DNA of 64,000 nucleotides from Pelagibius sp050330205. GTDB taxonomy: Bacteria > Pseudomonadota > Alphaproteobacteria > Kiloniellales > Kiloniellaceae. This document shows positions 24,859-33,541 of this stretch, in pieces. Within the stretch, counting starts at the first letter, position 1; every line of letters begins with the position of its first letter. The stretch spans positions 23,221 through 87,220 of the forward strand of contig JBHJOA010000012.1 of assembly GCA_050330205.1 (NCBI GenBank), in the 5' to 3' direction. The translations under genes and the position numbers were made by a program. The notes beneath the pieces were generated by a model. That model saw only the letters and a list, made by a program, of their open reading frames with translations, had not been told where the DNA came from and did not search any database.

Positions 24859-25359
24859 TCAGGCTTCGCCCACGGTCTCCAGCATGGCGGTGTCGAGGGC
24901 CTCGCGCACCGGCGTGCCGCCCCAGACCACCATCTGCAGCGCCGGGTAGATGCGGTCGCACTCCATCAGGGCCGCGTCCACCAGATCCTCAAGCTGCTCG
25001 ACCGAGGCGCCCGAGAGGCCGCGCAGCGGAATGGTGTGGCGGTACATCACCGCCCCCTCCTCCGCCATGAGGTCGAAGTGGCCGAGCCAGAGGCGCTCGT
25101 TGGCGTGGGCCAGCAGGTCGCAGACCTCCTGGCGCCGCGGGTCCGGCACCTTCATGTCGAAGTGGCAGGAGAAGAACATCGAACTGACACCGCTCTGCCA
25201 GACCGAGTACATGTGATATTCGCACCAGTGGCCGCCCATCTCGATGAGCAGTTCGGACTCGCTGTGGCGGTCGAGGGTCCAGTCGTTGGCGGCGCCGAGC
25301 TCTTCAAGAAGGTCGAGGGGGTTGATCGGATGGTTGTAATCGGAAACGAGTTCGACCAT
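24859..25359 (-). CDS. YbjN domain-containing protein
   Basis: The 166-residue soluble protein begins MVELVSDYNHPINPLDLLEE and has the YbjN-type fold pattern, with LLIEMGGHWCEYHMYSVW, FDMKVPDPRRQEVCDLLAHA and WLGHFDLMAEEGAVMYRHTI. In E. coli, YbjN influences motility and stress traits, but the role of this family in alphaproteobacteria is unclear. The start at 25359 is chosen because of a GAAGAGG site and family similarity. It is upstream of proC in the run. Confidence 0.85.
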   Translation of the reverse strand: MVELVSDYNHPINPLDLLEELGAANDWTLDRHSESELLIEMGGHWCEYHMYSVWQSGVSSMFFSCHFDMKVPDPRRQEVCDLLAHANERLWLGHFDLMAEEGAVMYRHTIPLRGLSGASVEQLEDLVDAALMECDRIYPALQMVVWGGTPVREALDTAMLETVGEA

Positions 25360-25571
25360 TGCGATGCAGCCTCTTCGGTTGGCGGTGGCAGGGTCTGGCG
25401 TCCCGCTTGGGCCCGACATATGGAATAAGCCGACGCCGCCGCTACCAGATGTAGCGTAGCCCCAAAAGATTCCGCTGTGCAACAAAGGATTGGGCGGGAA
25501 TCCGGTCCTGCCCCCAGAAAGCTGTGGACGAGCCCGCCGGTCCGTGGCAGCGGCGCCGTCAGGCGCCGATT

Positions 25572-25892
25572 TCAGGCATCGCCTTCGGCGGGTCCGCCCT
25601 TGCCGGCGGCGGACTTCTTCGCCGCAGCCGCCTGCGCCTTTTCGAGCGCCGCCAGGCGCTTTTCCAGCGCCGCGACCTGGGCACTGAGACCTTCCTGCGC
25701 CTCGCGGGCGGCCACGGCGACCGCCTTCATGGCGTCGAACTCCTCGCGCGGCACCACGTCCATCTGCGCCAGCAGGCGCTCGAGCTGCTCGCGGAAGCGC
25801 GCCTCGACCTCCGAGCGCATGCCGGCGGCCACGCCCATGGCGCTGCTCGCCACCTTGGCCATGTCTTCCAGGATCTTGCTCTGACTCTGCAT
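25572..25892 (-). CDS. ubiK: UbiK family accessory factor (BMFP)
   Basis: The 106-residue protein begins MQSQSKILEDMAKVASSAMG and has an amphipathic helix, the conserved VPREEFDAMK motif and a C-terminal coiled coil (about 60-90) with an Ala/Lys-rich tail. The family (DUF526/YqiC) assists aerobic ubiquinone synthesis and binds membranes. It starts the minus-strand run that includes the YbjN gene and proC, 212 bases upstream of the YbjN gene. The gap holds no gene I can see. Confidence 0.88.
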   Translation of the reverse strand: MQSQSKILEDMAKVASSAMGVAAGMRSEVEARFREQLERLLAQMDVVPREEFDAMKAVAVAAREAQEGLSAQVAALEKRLAALEKAQAAAAKKSAAGKGGPAEGDA

Positions 25893-26050
25893 CGCGGCGG
25901 CTACTCCAATCGCTCGAATCGCTCGCCCAGCGCCCGCTGTGGCGGCGCCCACTATGACGGCAGTAGGGCAGCGCTTCAACCGGCCCGCCGCCGCGCTTGC
26001 GCCGGCGCGGCGGAGCGGCTTCACTGCCCCGAGACCGAGGCTGGGGCAAC

Positions 26051-27067
26051 ATGACACATCACCTATCGTTTGGCGCGCGCGCGGCGATGGCCGTCCTGGC
26101 ACTGCCGCTGCTCGGCGCGGCAGCGGCGGCGCAGGTCGCCCCGCGCGAACCGGTCAGGATCGTCGGACCGGCGACGGTGTTTGCGCTGACCGTCGCCGCC
26201 GGCGAGCGCTTCGCGCTGCAGAGCGGCCGGGAAATGCCGATCTCCGAGCCGCTCGGCACCGAAACCGGCCTCGCCCTGTTCTGCGCCGGCAACGGCGCCC
26301 AGCATCCCGACATCCTCAGCGCCGAACGACGCCTGGGCCGCGCCGACCTCGCCGCCTGCACCCGCAATGGCGTCGGGGTCAGCGAACTGACGATCGGCTT
26401 CCAGGCGGTCGCCCTGGCACAGAACCCCGGCGCCCCGCCCCTCTCCCCGACCCGCCGGCAGGTCTTCCTGGCGCTGGCCCGCGAGGTGCCGCTGGACGGC
26501 CGCCTCGTCGCCAACCCCTATCGCCTGTGGAGCGACATTGACTTCGCGCTGCCGGTCGCCCCCATCGAGGTTCTCGTGCCGCCGCCCGGCAGCCCGCTGC
26601 GCCAGCAGTTCACAGAACTGGTGATGGAGCCGGCGGCAGCGGAGTTCCCAGCCCTGCGCGGCCGCGCGGCCGGGGCCTTCCGGACCGACGGCGCGGCCGT
26701 CGAGCTGGCGGCCGACGCCGAGACCCTCCGCGCCGAGCTGGCGCGGCGGCCGCAGGCCCTTGCCGTGATCGGCTTCAACGAGCTGGCGCTCGCCGGCGGC
26801 GGGCTCCGGGCGGTGCCGGTCGACGGCGTGGCGCCGACCGCCGCCGGCCTCGCCGACGGCAGCTACCGGCCCGCCCGGCCGATCCACCTCTATGTCAAGC
26901 GCGCCCATGCCGACGCCGTGCCGGGGCTGAAGGACTATCTGGCGGAGATCCTCGGCGCGGTGGCGAGCGGGCCGGGCGGCTATCTCACCGCCCGCGGCCT
27001 GGTGCCGCTGGCGCCGGCCGCGGCCGAGGCCCAGCGCGCCGCCGCCCGCAGCCTGCCGCCGCTCTAG
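26051..27067 (+). CDS. PstS-like periplasmic substrate-binding protein (orphan)
   Basis: The 338-residue protein has a signal peptide (MTHHLSFGARAAMAVLALPL, then A-rich to AQVAP) and a PBP-superfamily type II fold, recalling phosphate-binding PstS: IVGPATVFALTVAAGERFAL, FQAVALAQNPG, PIEVLVPPPGSPLRQQF and RPIHLYVKRAHAD. No permease or ATPase gene is near, so the ligand and partner are unknown. ATG at 26051 gives the signal peptide directly. It is divergent from ubiK. Confidence 0.8.
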   Translation: MTHHLSFGARAAMAVLALPLLGAAAAAQVAPREPVRIVGPATVFALTVAAGERFALQSGREMPISEPLGTETGLALFCAGNGAQHPDILSAERRLGRADLAACTRNGVGVSELTIGFQAVALAQNPGAPPLSPTRRQVFLALAREVPLDGRLVANPYRLWSDIDFALPVAPIEVLVPPPGSPLRQQFTELVMEPAAAEFPALRGRAAGAFRTDGAAVELAADAETLRAELARRPQALAVIGFNELALAGGGLRAVPVDGVAPTAAGLADGSYRPARPIHLYVKRAHADAVPGLKDYLAEILGAVASGPGGYLTARGLVPLAPAAAEAQRAAARSLPPL

Positions 27068-27104
27068 CAAGCCACCAGCAGGCCACCGCCCGGCGGGGCC
27101 GGGG

Positions 27105-27134
27105 TTGCGGAGCCTTCGGCCGCACCTCTATAAG
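27105..27134 (+). promoter_or_regulatory. Candidate promoter of hldD operon
   Basis: TTGCGG (27105-27110) and TATAAG (27129-27134) with an 18-bp spacer lie about 44 bases before the hldD start. They would drive the hldD-lgt-midA-pgeF run. Confidence 0.5.
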
Positions 27135-27177
27135 AAGGCGCGTCCAGCACGGGATCGGTCAGGGAACCGGCAGAAAC

Positions 27178-28161
27178 ATGCTCCTCGTCACCGGCGGCGC
27201 CGGCTTCATCGGCTCCAACCTGGTCGCCGCCCTCGCCGGGCGCGGCGAAGAGGTGGTGGTCTGCGACCGCCTGGGCCAGGGCGACAAGTGGCGCAACCTC
27301 GCCCACCACGAGATCGAGGACGTCGTCCCGCCGGAGGAGCTGCCGCAGTTCCTGCGCTGGGCCGAGGGGCGGCTGACTGCGGTGTTCCACCTGGGCGCCA
27401 TCTCGGCGACGACGGAGACCGACGGCGACGCGCTGATCGCCAACAACTTCCGCCTCTCCAAGGTGTTCTGGGACCACTGCGCGCGCGAGGAGATCCCGCT
27501 GATCTACGCCTCCTCGGCGGCGACCTACGGCGACGGTTCGGCGGGTTTCGACGACGGTTCCTCCGCGCCGCATCTCGCGCGCCTGCGCCCGCTCAACGGC
27601 TACGGCTGGAGCAAGCATCTCTTCGACCGCTGGGTCGCGCGCCGCCTCGCCAAGAACGGCGCCGCGCCGCCGCAGTGGGCCGGCCTCAAGTTCTTCAACG
27701 TCTACGGCCCGAACGAGTACCACAAGGGCGGCCAGGCCAGCGTCGCCTGGCACCTCTTCGAACAGATCGGCCGCGGCGAGCCGGCGACGCTGTTCCAGTC
27801 GCACCATCCCGACTACGCCGACGGCGGCCAGCTGCGCGACTTCATCTGGATCGGCGACTGCGTCGAGGTCATGCTGTGGCTGCTCGACAACTCCGAGGTG
27901 AGCGGCCTGTTCAACGTCGGCACCGGCAAGGCGCGCAGCTTCGCCGACCTGGCGCGGGCGGTCTTCGCCGCCATGCAGCAGCCGGCGAACATCCGCTACG
28001 TGCCGACGCCCGAGGCGATCCGCGACAAGTACCAGTACTTCACCGAGGCGACGACCGCGCGCCTGCGCGCCGCCGGCTACGACAGGTCCTTCACCGAGCT
28101 CGAGGACGGCGTCGCTCGCTACGTGCGAGACTACCTCTCGCGCCCCGACCCCTACCGCTGA
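27178..28161 (+). CDS. hldD: ADP-glyceromanno-heptose 6-epimerase
   Basis: HldD epimerises ADP-D,D-heptose to ADP-L,D-heptose for the lipopolysaccharide inner core. The 327-residue short-chain dehydrogenase-like protein has the NAD-binding VTGGAGFIGSNLV, substrate residues in YASSAATYG, the Tyr/Lys pair in YGWSKHLFD and the family motif KFFNVYGPNEYHKGGQ. The lgt gene follows by six bases, so the two are co-translated. The usual partner hldE is not in the window. Confidence 0.95.
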   Translation: MLLVTGGAGFIGSNLVAALAGRGEEVVVCDRLGQGDKWRNLAHHEIEDVVPPEELPQFLRWAEGRLTAVFHLGAISATTETDGDALIANNFRLSKVFWDHCAREEIPLIYASSAATYGDGSAGFDDGSSAPHLARLRPLNGYGWSKHLFDRWVARRLAKNGAAPPQWAGLKFFNVYGPNEYHKGGQASVAWHLFEQIGRGEPATLFQSHHPDYADGGQLRDFIWIGDCVEVMLWLLDNSEVSGLFNVGTGKARSFADLARAVFAAMQQPANIRYVPTPEAIRDKYQYFTEATTARLRAAGYDRSFTELEDGVARYVRDYLSRPDPYR

Positions 28162-28167
28162 GGCCCC

Positions 28168-29013
28168 ATGGCATTTTCGCCCGAGACTACCGCTCCCGAC
28201 CTCGGCACCCTGCTGATGGCGCTGCAGCATCCGCAGTTCAATCCGGTCGCCTTCTCGATCTGGATCTTCGACGTGCGCTGGTACGCGCTGGCCTACATCT
28301 CCGGCCTCATCCTCGCCTGGCTCTACTGCCGCTGGATGAGCAAGCTGCCGCCGCAGCGCCTGAAGCCCGTCGATTTCGACGACTTCCTGCTGTGGGCGAC
28401 GCTCGGCGTGGTGCTCGGCGGGCGCCTCGGCTACGTGCTGTTCTACAAGCCCGACTACTACCTGGAGAACCTCTCCGAGGTGTTCTTCATCTGGCGCGGC
28501 GGCATGTCCTTCCACGGCGGACTGCTGGGCGTGCTGGCAGCCATCGGCCTCTTCGCGCGCAGCCGCGGTGTCGGCTACTTCACGCTCTCGGATATCGTCG
28601 GCGCGGCAACGCCGATCGGCCTCTGCCTCGGCCGTATCGCCAACTTCATCAATGGCGAGCTCTACGGCCGCACCACCGATTCCACGACGCTTCCCTGGGC
28701 GATGGTGTTCCCGCAGGGCGGACCGATCCCGCGCCACCCGAGCCAGATCTACGAGGCGCTGCTCGAGGGCGTACTACTGTTCATCGTGCTCTTCGTCATG
28801 GTGCGCCGCGGCGCCCTCGAACGCACCGGCCTCGTTTCCGGAGTGTTCATGATCGGCTACGGCGTCGCCCGCATCGTCGCCGAGTTCTTCCGCGCGCCCG
28901 ACGACTTCCTGCAGTTCGTGCTGCCCGGCACCACCATGGGCCAGGTGCTGTCCTTCCCGATGGTGGTGGTCGGCATCGGCCTCACCCTCTGGGCGCTGCG
29001 CCGGCGGGCCTGA
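28168..29013 (+). CDS. lgt: Phosphatidylglycerol--prolipoprotein diacylglyceryl transferase
   Basis: Lgt transfers diacylglycerol to the lipobox cysteine of prolipoproteins, the first step of lipoprotein maturation. The 281-residue multi-pass membrane protein has MSFHGGLLGVLAAI, the signature GRIANFINGELYGR, RHPSQIYEALLEG and AEFFRAPDDFLQF. It sits six bases after hldD and is followed by midA and pgeF, a common alphaproteobacterial order. The lipoprotein at 36813-37331 would be a substrate. Confidence 0.96.
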   Translation: MAFSPETTAPDLGTLLMALQHPQFNPVAFSIWIFDVRWYALAYISGLILAWLYCRWMSKLPPQRLKPVDFDDFLLWATLGVVLGGRLGYVLFYKPDYYLENLSEVFFIWRGGMSFHGGLLGVLAAIGLFARSRGVGYFTLSDIVGAATPIGLCLGRIANFINGELYGRTTDSTTLPWAMVFPQGGPIPRHPSQIYEALLEGVLLFIVLFVMVRRGALERTGLVSGVFMIGYGVARIVAEFFRAPDDFLQFVLPGTTMGQVLSFPMVVVGIGLTLWALRRRA

Positions 29014-29027
29014 GTCGAAGCGCCGCG

Positions 29028-30182
29028 ATGCAGTCCCTGCTGGACCACCTGCGCGCCCGCCTTCAGCGCGAGGGAGTCATGACCGTCGCCGACTACATGG
29101 GCGAGGCCCTGACCCACCCGAGGGGCGGCTACTACATGCACGGCGACCCCTTCGGCGCGCCGGCGCCGGGCGGCGGCGACTTCGTGACCTCGCCGGAGAT
29201 CAGCCAGATGTTCGGCGAACTGGTCGGCGTGTGGTGCGCCGACACCTGGAGGCGTCTGGGCCGGCCCTCGCCCTGCCTGCTGGTGGAACTCGGGCCCGGC
29301 CGCGGCACCCTGATGGCCGACGCGCTGCGCGCCACCCGCCAGGTGCCCGGCTTCCTGGAGGCCCTGCAGGTCCACCTGGTGGAGATCAGTCCCGCCCTGC
29401 GCGAACGCCAGCGCGAGGCGCTCGGCACCCACCGGGTCACCTGGCTGGACAACGTCGGGCAGATTCCCGAAGCGCCGCTGCTGCTGGTCGCGAACGAGTT
29501 CTTCGACGCCCTGCCGGTGCGCCAGTTCGAGCAGACGGACGAGGGCTGGGCCGAGCGCGTGGTGGTGCTGGACGATACCGGCAGTAGCGGGGACGGCCGT
29601 CTCGCCTTCGCGCTGGCGGCGCCGCATCCGGCCAACCGCGCCCTGATTCCCACCGCCCTGCGCGATGCGCCGGCCGGCAGCCTGGTCGAGGTCTGCCCCG
29701 CGGCGCTCAACATCGCCGCCTTCCTCGGCCACCGTCTGGCGCGCCAGCCGGGCGCCGCCCTGATCGTCGACTACGGGCCCGCGCGCTCGACCACGGGGCC
29801 GACCCTGCAGGCGCTGCGCCGGCACCGCCGCCACGAAGTGCTGGACGACCCCGGCAGCGCCGACCTTACCGCCCACGTCGATTTCCAGAGCCTCGCCCTC
29901 TCCGCCGCCGCCGCCGGCTGCGCCACGCACGGTCCGGTGACCCAGGGCGCCTTCCTGACGGCGCTTGGCATCGAGCTGCGCGCGGCGCAGCTGGCCGAGT
30001 CGGCGCCCGGCGCGGCGGCCGCCCTCGCCGCGGCGCGACGGCGGCTCACCGACCCGGCCGAGATGGGCGACCTGTTCAAGGTCCTCGCCCTGACGCCGCG
30101 CGGCTTCGGCCCGCCGGCCGGGTTCGAGGCGCCCGCGGGCGGCGGCAATCGGCCCCTACCGCCGCAGCGCGAAGCTCGTTAG
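29028..30182 (+). CDS. MidA/NDUFAF7-family SAM-dependent methyltransferase
   Basis: The 384-residue protein has SAM-binding motif LVELGPGRGTLMADALRA, FVTSPEISQMFGELVG, VANEFFDALPVRQFE and ALIVDYGPARSTTG, all typical of the family. In eukaryotes NDUFAF7 methylates an arginine of NDUFS2 for complex I assembly; the bacterial role is presumed to be similar. ATG at 29028 starts 14 bases after the lgt stop. Its stop is followed closely by pgeF. Confidence 0.92.
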   Translation: MQSLLDHLRARLQREGVMTVADYMGEALTHPRGGYYMHGDPFGAPAPGGGDFVTSPEISQMFGELVGVWCADTWRRLGRPSPCLLVELGPGRGTLMADALRATRQVPGFLEALQVHLVEISPALRERQREALGTHRVTWLDNVGQIPEAPLLLVANEFFDALPVRQFEQTDEGWAERVVVLDDTGSSGDGRLAFALAAPHPANRALIPTALRDAPAGSLVEVCPAALNIAAFLGHRLARQPGAALIVDYGPARSTTGPTLQALRRHRRHEVLDDPGSADLTAHVDFQSLALSAAAAGCATHGPVTQGAFLTALGIELRAAQLAESAPGAAAALAAARRRLTDPAEMGDLFKVLALTPRGFGPPAGFEAPAGGGNRPLPPQREAR

Positions 30183-30192
30183 AGTGCCGGCC

Positions 30193-30960
30193 ATGCTGAC
30201 CACAGGCCCCCTGAACGATCTGCCCGCGGTGCGCCACGGCTTCTTCTGCCGCACCGGCGGCGTCAGCGAAGGGCTCTTCACCAGCCTCAACTGCGGCTAC
30301 GGCTCCGGCGACGACGCGGAGAAGGTGAGCGAGAACCGCCGCCGCGCCATGGCGCAGATCGACATCGAGGGCGCGCGCCTGGTCACCGCCTACCAGGTCC
30401 ACTCGCCGGACGTGGTAGAGGTGCGCAAGCCCTGGGCGCGCGAGGACGCCCCCGAGGCGGACGCCATGGTGACCCGCGAACGCGGTCTCGTCCTCGGCAT
30501 CCTCACCGCTGACTGCGTGCCGGTGCTCCTGGCCGAAGCCGGGGCCGGCGTGATCGGCGCCGCCCATGCCGGCTGGACCGGCGCCCTGGCCGGGGTGGTC
30601 GAGGCCACGGTGGCGGCCATGCAGGCGCTGGGCGCCGAGCCCAAGCGCATCGTTGCCGGCATCGGCCCGGCGATCTCCCAGCGCTCCTACGAGGTGGGGC
30701 CGGAGTTTCCCGCCCGCTTTCTGGAGCAGGACCCGCGAAACGCCGACTTCTTCTGCCCCGGCGCGCGCGAGGGACATTTTCAGTTCGACCTGAAGGGCTA
30801 CGTCGCGCGCCGCCTCGCCATCGCCGGGCTCACCACCATTCAGACGCTGCCCTGCGACACCTGCGCCGAGGACGACCGCTTCTTCAGCTATCGCCGCGCC
30901 TGCCACCGCCGGGAGCGCGACTACGGCCGCGGCCTCTCCGCCATCTACCTGGAACCCTGA
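30193..30960 (+). CDS. pgeF: PgeF/YfiH-family laccase-domain protein
   Basis: The 255-residue protein has the metal residues of the YfiH (DUF152) family: His in TAYQVHSPDVV, Cys in TADCVPVLLAE and His in AAHAGWTGALAGVV. Members act as purine nucleoside phosphorylases or peptidoglycan-editing factors, with the physiological role debated. It follows midA by about 10 bases. A GTG at 30184 would add three residues; the ATG at 30193 is used. An M24 gene follows by five bases. Confidence 0.9.
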   Translation: MLTTGPLNDLPAVRHGFFCRTGGVSEGLFTSLNCGYGSGDDAEKVSENRRRAMAQIDIEGARLVTAYQVHSPDVVEVRKPWAREDAPEADAMVTRERGLVLGILTADCVPVLLAEAGAGVIGAAHAGWTGALAGVVEATVAAMQALGAEPKRIVAGIGPAISQRSYEVGPEFPARFLEQDPRNADFFCPGAREGHFQFDLKGYVARRLAIAGLTTIQTLPCDTCAEDDRFFSYRRACHRRERDYGRGLSAIYLEP

Positions 30961-30965
30961 GCCCC

Positions 30966-32117
30966 ATGCCCCTGCACTTCACCGACGCCGAACTCGCCGG
31001 GCGGCGAGACCGCGCCTGCCACCTGCTGGCCGAGGCGGGCCTCGACGGCTTGCTGATCTTCCGCCAGGAGAGCATGTACTACCTGACCGGCTACGACACC
31101 TTCGGCTACTGCTATTTCCAGTGCCTCTACCTGGGCGCCGACGGCCGGCTGATGCTGCTGACCCGCTCGGCCGACCTGCGCCAGGCCGAGCAGACCTCGA
31201 CCATCAAGGATATCCGCATCTGGGTCGACCGACCGGAGGCGGACCCGGCGGCGGAGCTGCGCGAGATCCTGCGGGAGTTCGGCTGCGCCAACCGGAAGCT
31301 GGGCGTCGAGTACGATGCCTACGGCCTCACCGCCGCCAACGGCAAGCGCCTGGACGCCGCCTTCGAGGGGTTCTGCCGCCTCTCCGATGCCTCCGGGCTG
31401 GTCAGCCGCCTGCGCGTGGTGAAGAGCGCCGCCGAGATCGCCTACGTCCGCGAGGCCGCCGCGCTGGCCGACAGGGCCTGGGAGGCGGCGCTCGGCACCA
31501 CCCGGCCCGGCGCCTTCGAGGGCGACATCCTGGCCGCCATGCACGGCGCCATCTTTTCGGGCGGCGGCGACGACCCGGCCAACGAGTTCATCATCGGCTC
31601 CGGTCGCGGCGCCCTGCTGTGCCGCTACTTCAGCGGGCGGCGCCACCTCGATACCCGCGACCAGCTGACCCTGGAATGGGCCGGCACCTATCGCCACTAC
31701 CACGCCGCCATGATGCGCACGGTGCCGGTCGGCGAGCCGCGGCCACTGCACCTGGAGATGCACGCCGTGGCCCGCGACGCCCTGGAGGCGGTGGAAGCGC
31801 AGCTGGTCCCCGGCAAGACCTACGGCGAGGCATTCGACGCGCATACCGGGGTCATGGACGCTGCCGGCTACCAGGCCCACCGCCTCAACGCCTGCGGCTA
31901 CTCCCTGGGCACCACCTTCGCCCCCAACTGGATGGACTGGCCGATGCTCTACCACGCCAACCCGGTGCCCTTCGCGCCCGGCATGGTGGTGTTCTGCCAC
32001 ATGATCCTGTTCAATTCCGAGGCCGGGGTGGCCATGACCCTGGGCCGCACCAGCCTGGTCACCGAGAAGGGCCCGGAGGCGCTGTCCCGGGCCGGCCTCG
32101 ACCTGGTCTGCCGCTGA
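30966..32117 (+). CDS. M24-family pita-bread protein lacking metal ligands
   Basis: The 383-residue protein has the creatinase/aminopeptidase P layout: an N-terminal domain (about 1-150, GLLIFRQESMYYLTGYDTFG) and a C-terminal pita-bread domain (about 155-380). The usual metal residues are replaced: the Asp-Asp pair reads DQLTLEWAGTYRHYHAAM, the His position reads ACGYSLGTTFAPNW, and the glutamates read VVFCHMILF and MTLGRTSLV. It is thus closer in principle to creatinase or ectoine hydrolase DoeA, which work without metal. Nothing here proves an ectoine substrate. It follows pgeF and precedes the 22-residue peptide gene. Confidence 0.85.
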   Translation: MPLHFTDAELAGRRDRACHLLAEAGLDGLLIFRQESMYYLTGYDTFGYCYFQCLYLGADGRLMLLTRSADLRQAEQTSTIKDIRIWVDRPEADPAAELREILREFGCANRKLGVEYDAYGLTAANGKRLDAAFEGFCRLSDASGLVSRLRVVKSAAEIAYVREAAALADRAWEAALGTTRPGAFEGDILAAMHGAIFSGGGDDPANEFIIGSGRGALLCRYFSGRRHLDTRDQLTLEWAGTYRHYHAAMMRTVPVGEPRPLHLEMHAVARDALEAVEAQLVPGKTYGEAFDAHTGVMDAAGYQAHRLNACGYSLGTTFAPNWMDWPMLYHANPVPFAPGMVVFCHMILFNSEAGVAMTLGRTSLVTEKGPEALSRAGLDLVCR

Positions 32118-32155
32118 CGGCGGCCCGCCGGCGGACGAAGCGGAGGCACCCCAAG

Positions 32156-32224
32156 TTGCCGCACCTGACCATCTTCGTGCTGTTCCTGCTGCTGGGCCTG
32201 CTGGTGAGCTGCTTCCTCATCTAG
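32156..32224 (+). CDS. Candidate 22-residue single-span membrane peptide
   Basis: A TTG at 32156 opens a 22-codon frame ending at a TAG (32222-32224). The peptide is essentially one hydrophobic helix (TIFVLFLLLGLLVSCFL) with short ends. GGAGG at 32142-32146 lies nine bases upstream, a good ribosome binding site. It lies 38 bases after the M24 gene stop on the same strand. It is too short for normal gene finding. Function and conservation are unknown; translation is inferred from the ribosome site and composition. Confidence 0.5.
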   Translation: MPHLTIFVLFLLLGLLVSCFLI

Positions 32225-32470
32225 GCGGCCTCGATGGAATCGATTAACCATTTGATTTTCTGATGCCTTTCACATCCCTGGCGGCTGCCATGGGGTGGGC
32301 ACGCCGACCCTGGCGAAAACACCCGGCAAGGCCGTTTACAGGGCCGGAAGGCGTTGATATGGTCCGCCCGCCTGGGCCCAAGGGGGAGGGCAAATCGGTG
32401 CAGGTTGCGCCGCGCCCGATGGTCCGCGCCAGCCGTGTATGGGCTCCGAGCCTCTAGGGAAAAGCCGCCA

Positions 32471-33415
32471 ATGAAAATCATGACCGGAAACAGCAATCGG
32501 CCGCTGGCCGAAGCGATTTCCGCCTTTCTGAACATGGAATTGACCAAGGCCAGCGTGCGCCGCTTCTCGGACATGGAGGTCTTCGTCGAGATCCATGAGA
32601 ACGTCCGCGGCGAAGACGTCTTCATCATCCAGTCGACCTCCTATCCGGCCAACGACAACCTGATGGAACTGCTGGTCGCCATGGACGCCCTGAAGCGGGC
32701 TTCCGCGCGCCGCATCACCGCGGTTCTGCCTTACTTCGGCTACGCCCGCCAGGACCGCAAGTCGGCCCCCCGCACCCCCATCTCGGCCAAGCTGGTGGCC
32801 AACCTGGTCACCTCGGCCGGCGCCGACCGGGTGCTCACCCTGGAGCTCCATGCCGGCCAGATTCAGGGCTTTTTCGACATTCCCACCGACAACCTCTTCG
32901 CCACGCCGGTGTTTACCAAGGATATCCTGGCGCGCAACGGCAAGGACAACCTGACCATCGTGTCCCCGGACGTCGGCGGCGTGGTGCGGGCCCGGGCCAT
33001 CGCCAAACCGCTTGACGCGGACCTTGCGATCATCGATAAGCGCCGCGAACGTGCCGGGGTTTCCGAGGTGATGAACATCATCGGCGACGTCAAGGGACGG
33101 CGCTGCATCCTGGTGGATGACATCGTCGATTCCGCCGGTACCCTGTGTAACGCCGCAGTCGCCCTGAAGAACGCCGGCGCCACCGCCGTTTCCGCCTATG
33201 TCACCCACGGGGTGCTCTCCGGCGGGGCCGTGGCGCGGGTCAGTTCCTCCCCCTTGGAGGAACTGGTCATGACGGACAGCATCCAGGCGACCGAGGCGGT
33301 GCGGGTGGCGCAGAACATCCGCCAGATTTCGATCGCCCCGCTGATCGGCGATGCCATGCAGCGCATCAGCGACGAGCGGTCGGTTTCGAGCCTCTTCGAC
33401 GTGCCGGCCATGTGA
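32471..33415 (+). CDS. prs: Ribose-phosphate pyrophosphokinase
   Basis: Prs makes PRPP from ribose 5-phosphate and ATP, feeding nucleotide, histidine and tryptophan synthesis. The 314-residue protein shows ADDENL-like PANDNLMELLVAMDA, FGYARQDRKSAPRTPISAK, LELHAGQIQGFFDIPTDNL and the PRPP loop CILVDDIVDSAGT. ATG at 32471 is used; the frame extends upstream without similarity. A 246-base region upstream holds no gene apart from the peptide. It starts a run prs-rplY-pth-ychF. Confidence 0.97.
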   Translation: MKIMTGNSNRPLAEAISAFLNMELTKASVRRFSDMEVFVEIHENVRGEDVFIIQSTSYPANDNLMELLVAMDALKRASARRITAVLPYFGYARQDRKSAPRTPISAKLVANLVTSAGADRVLTLELHAGQIQGFFDIPTDNLFATPVFTKDILARNGKDNLTIVSPDVGGVVRARAIAKPLDADLAIIDKRRERAGVSEVMNIIGDVKGRRCILVDDIVDSAGTLCNAAVALKNAGATAVSAYVTHGVLSGGAVARVSSSPLEELVMTDSIQATEAVRVAQNIRQISIAPLIGDAMQRISDERSVSSLFDVPAM

Positions 33416-33541
33416 GGCCGCCGGTCGGGAGGCGGAGTGAGATTTGAGGTTTCCGATGCCGGCACCCCTGGAGGCCGGGTCGGACGCTGCGGACGGACGG
33501 CAGGGTGCCGACGTCCGCTTCATTCGTGAAGGAGCTGAGTT

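Noticed and set aside
27105..29027. A long plus-strand frame that runs through hldD and lgt in another phase into midA
   Set aside because: Only its last part, from ATG 29028, has MidA similarity. The earlier part is a shadow of hldD and lgt, both well supported in their own frame.
30966..32117. Naming the M24 protein as ectoine hydrolase DoeA
   Set aside because: Loss of metal ligands is shared with DoeA, but no DoeA-specific motif is seen and doeB is absent, so the name would be guesswork.
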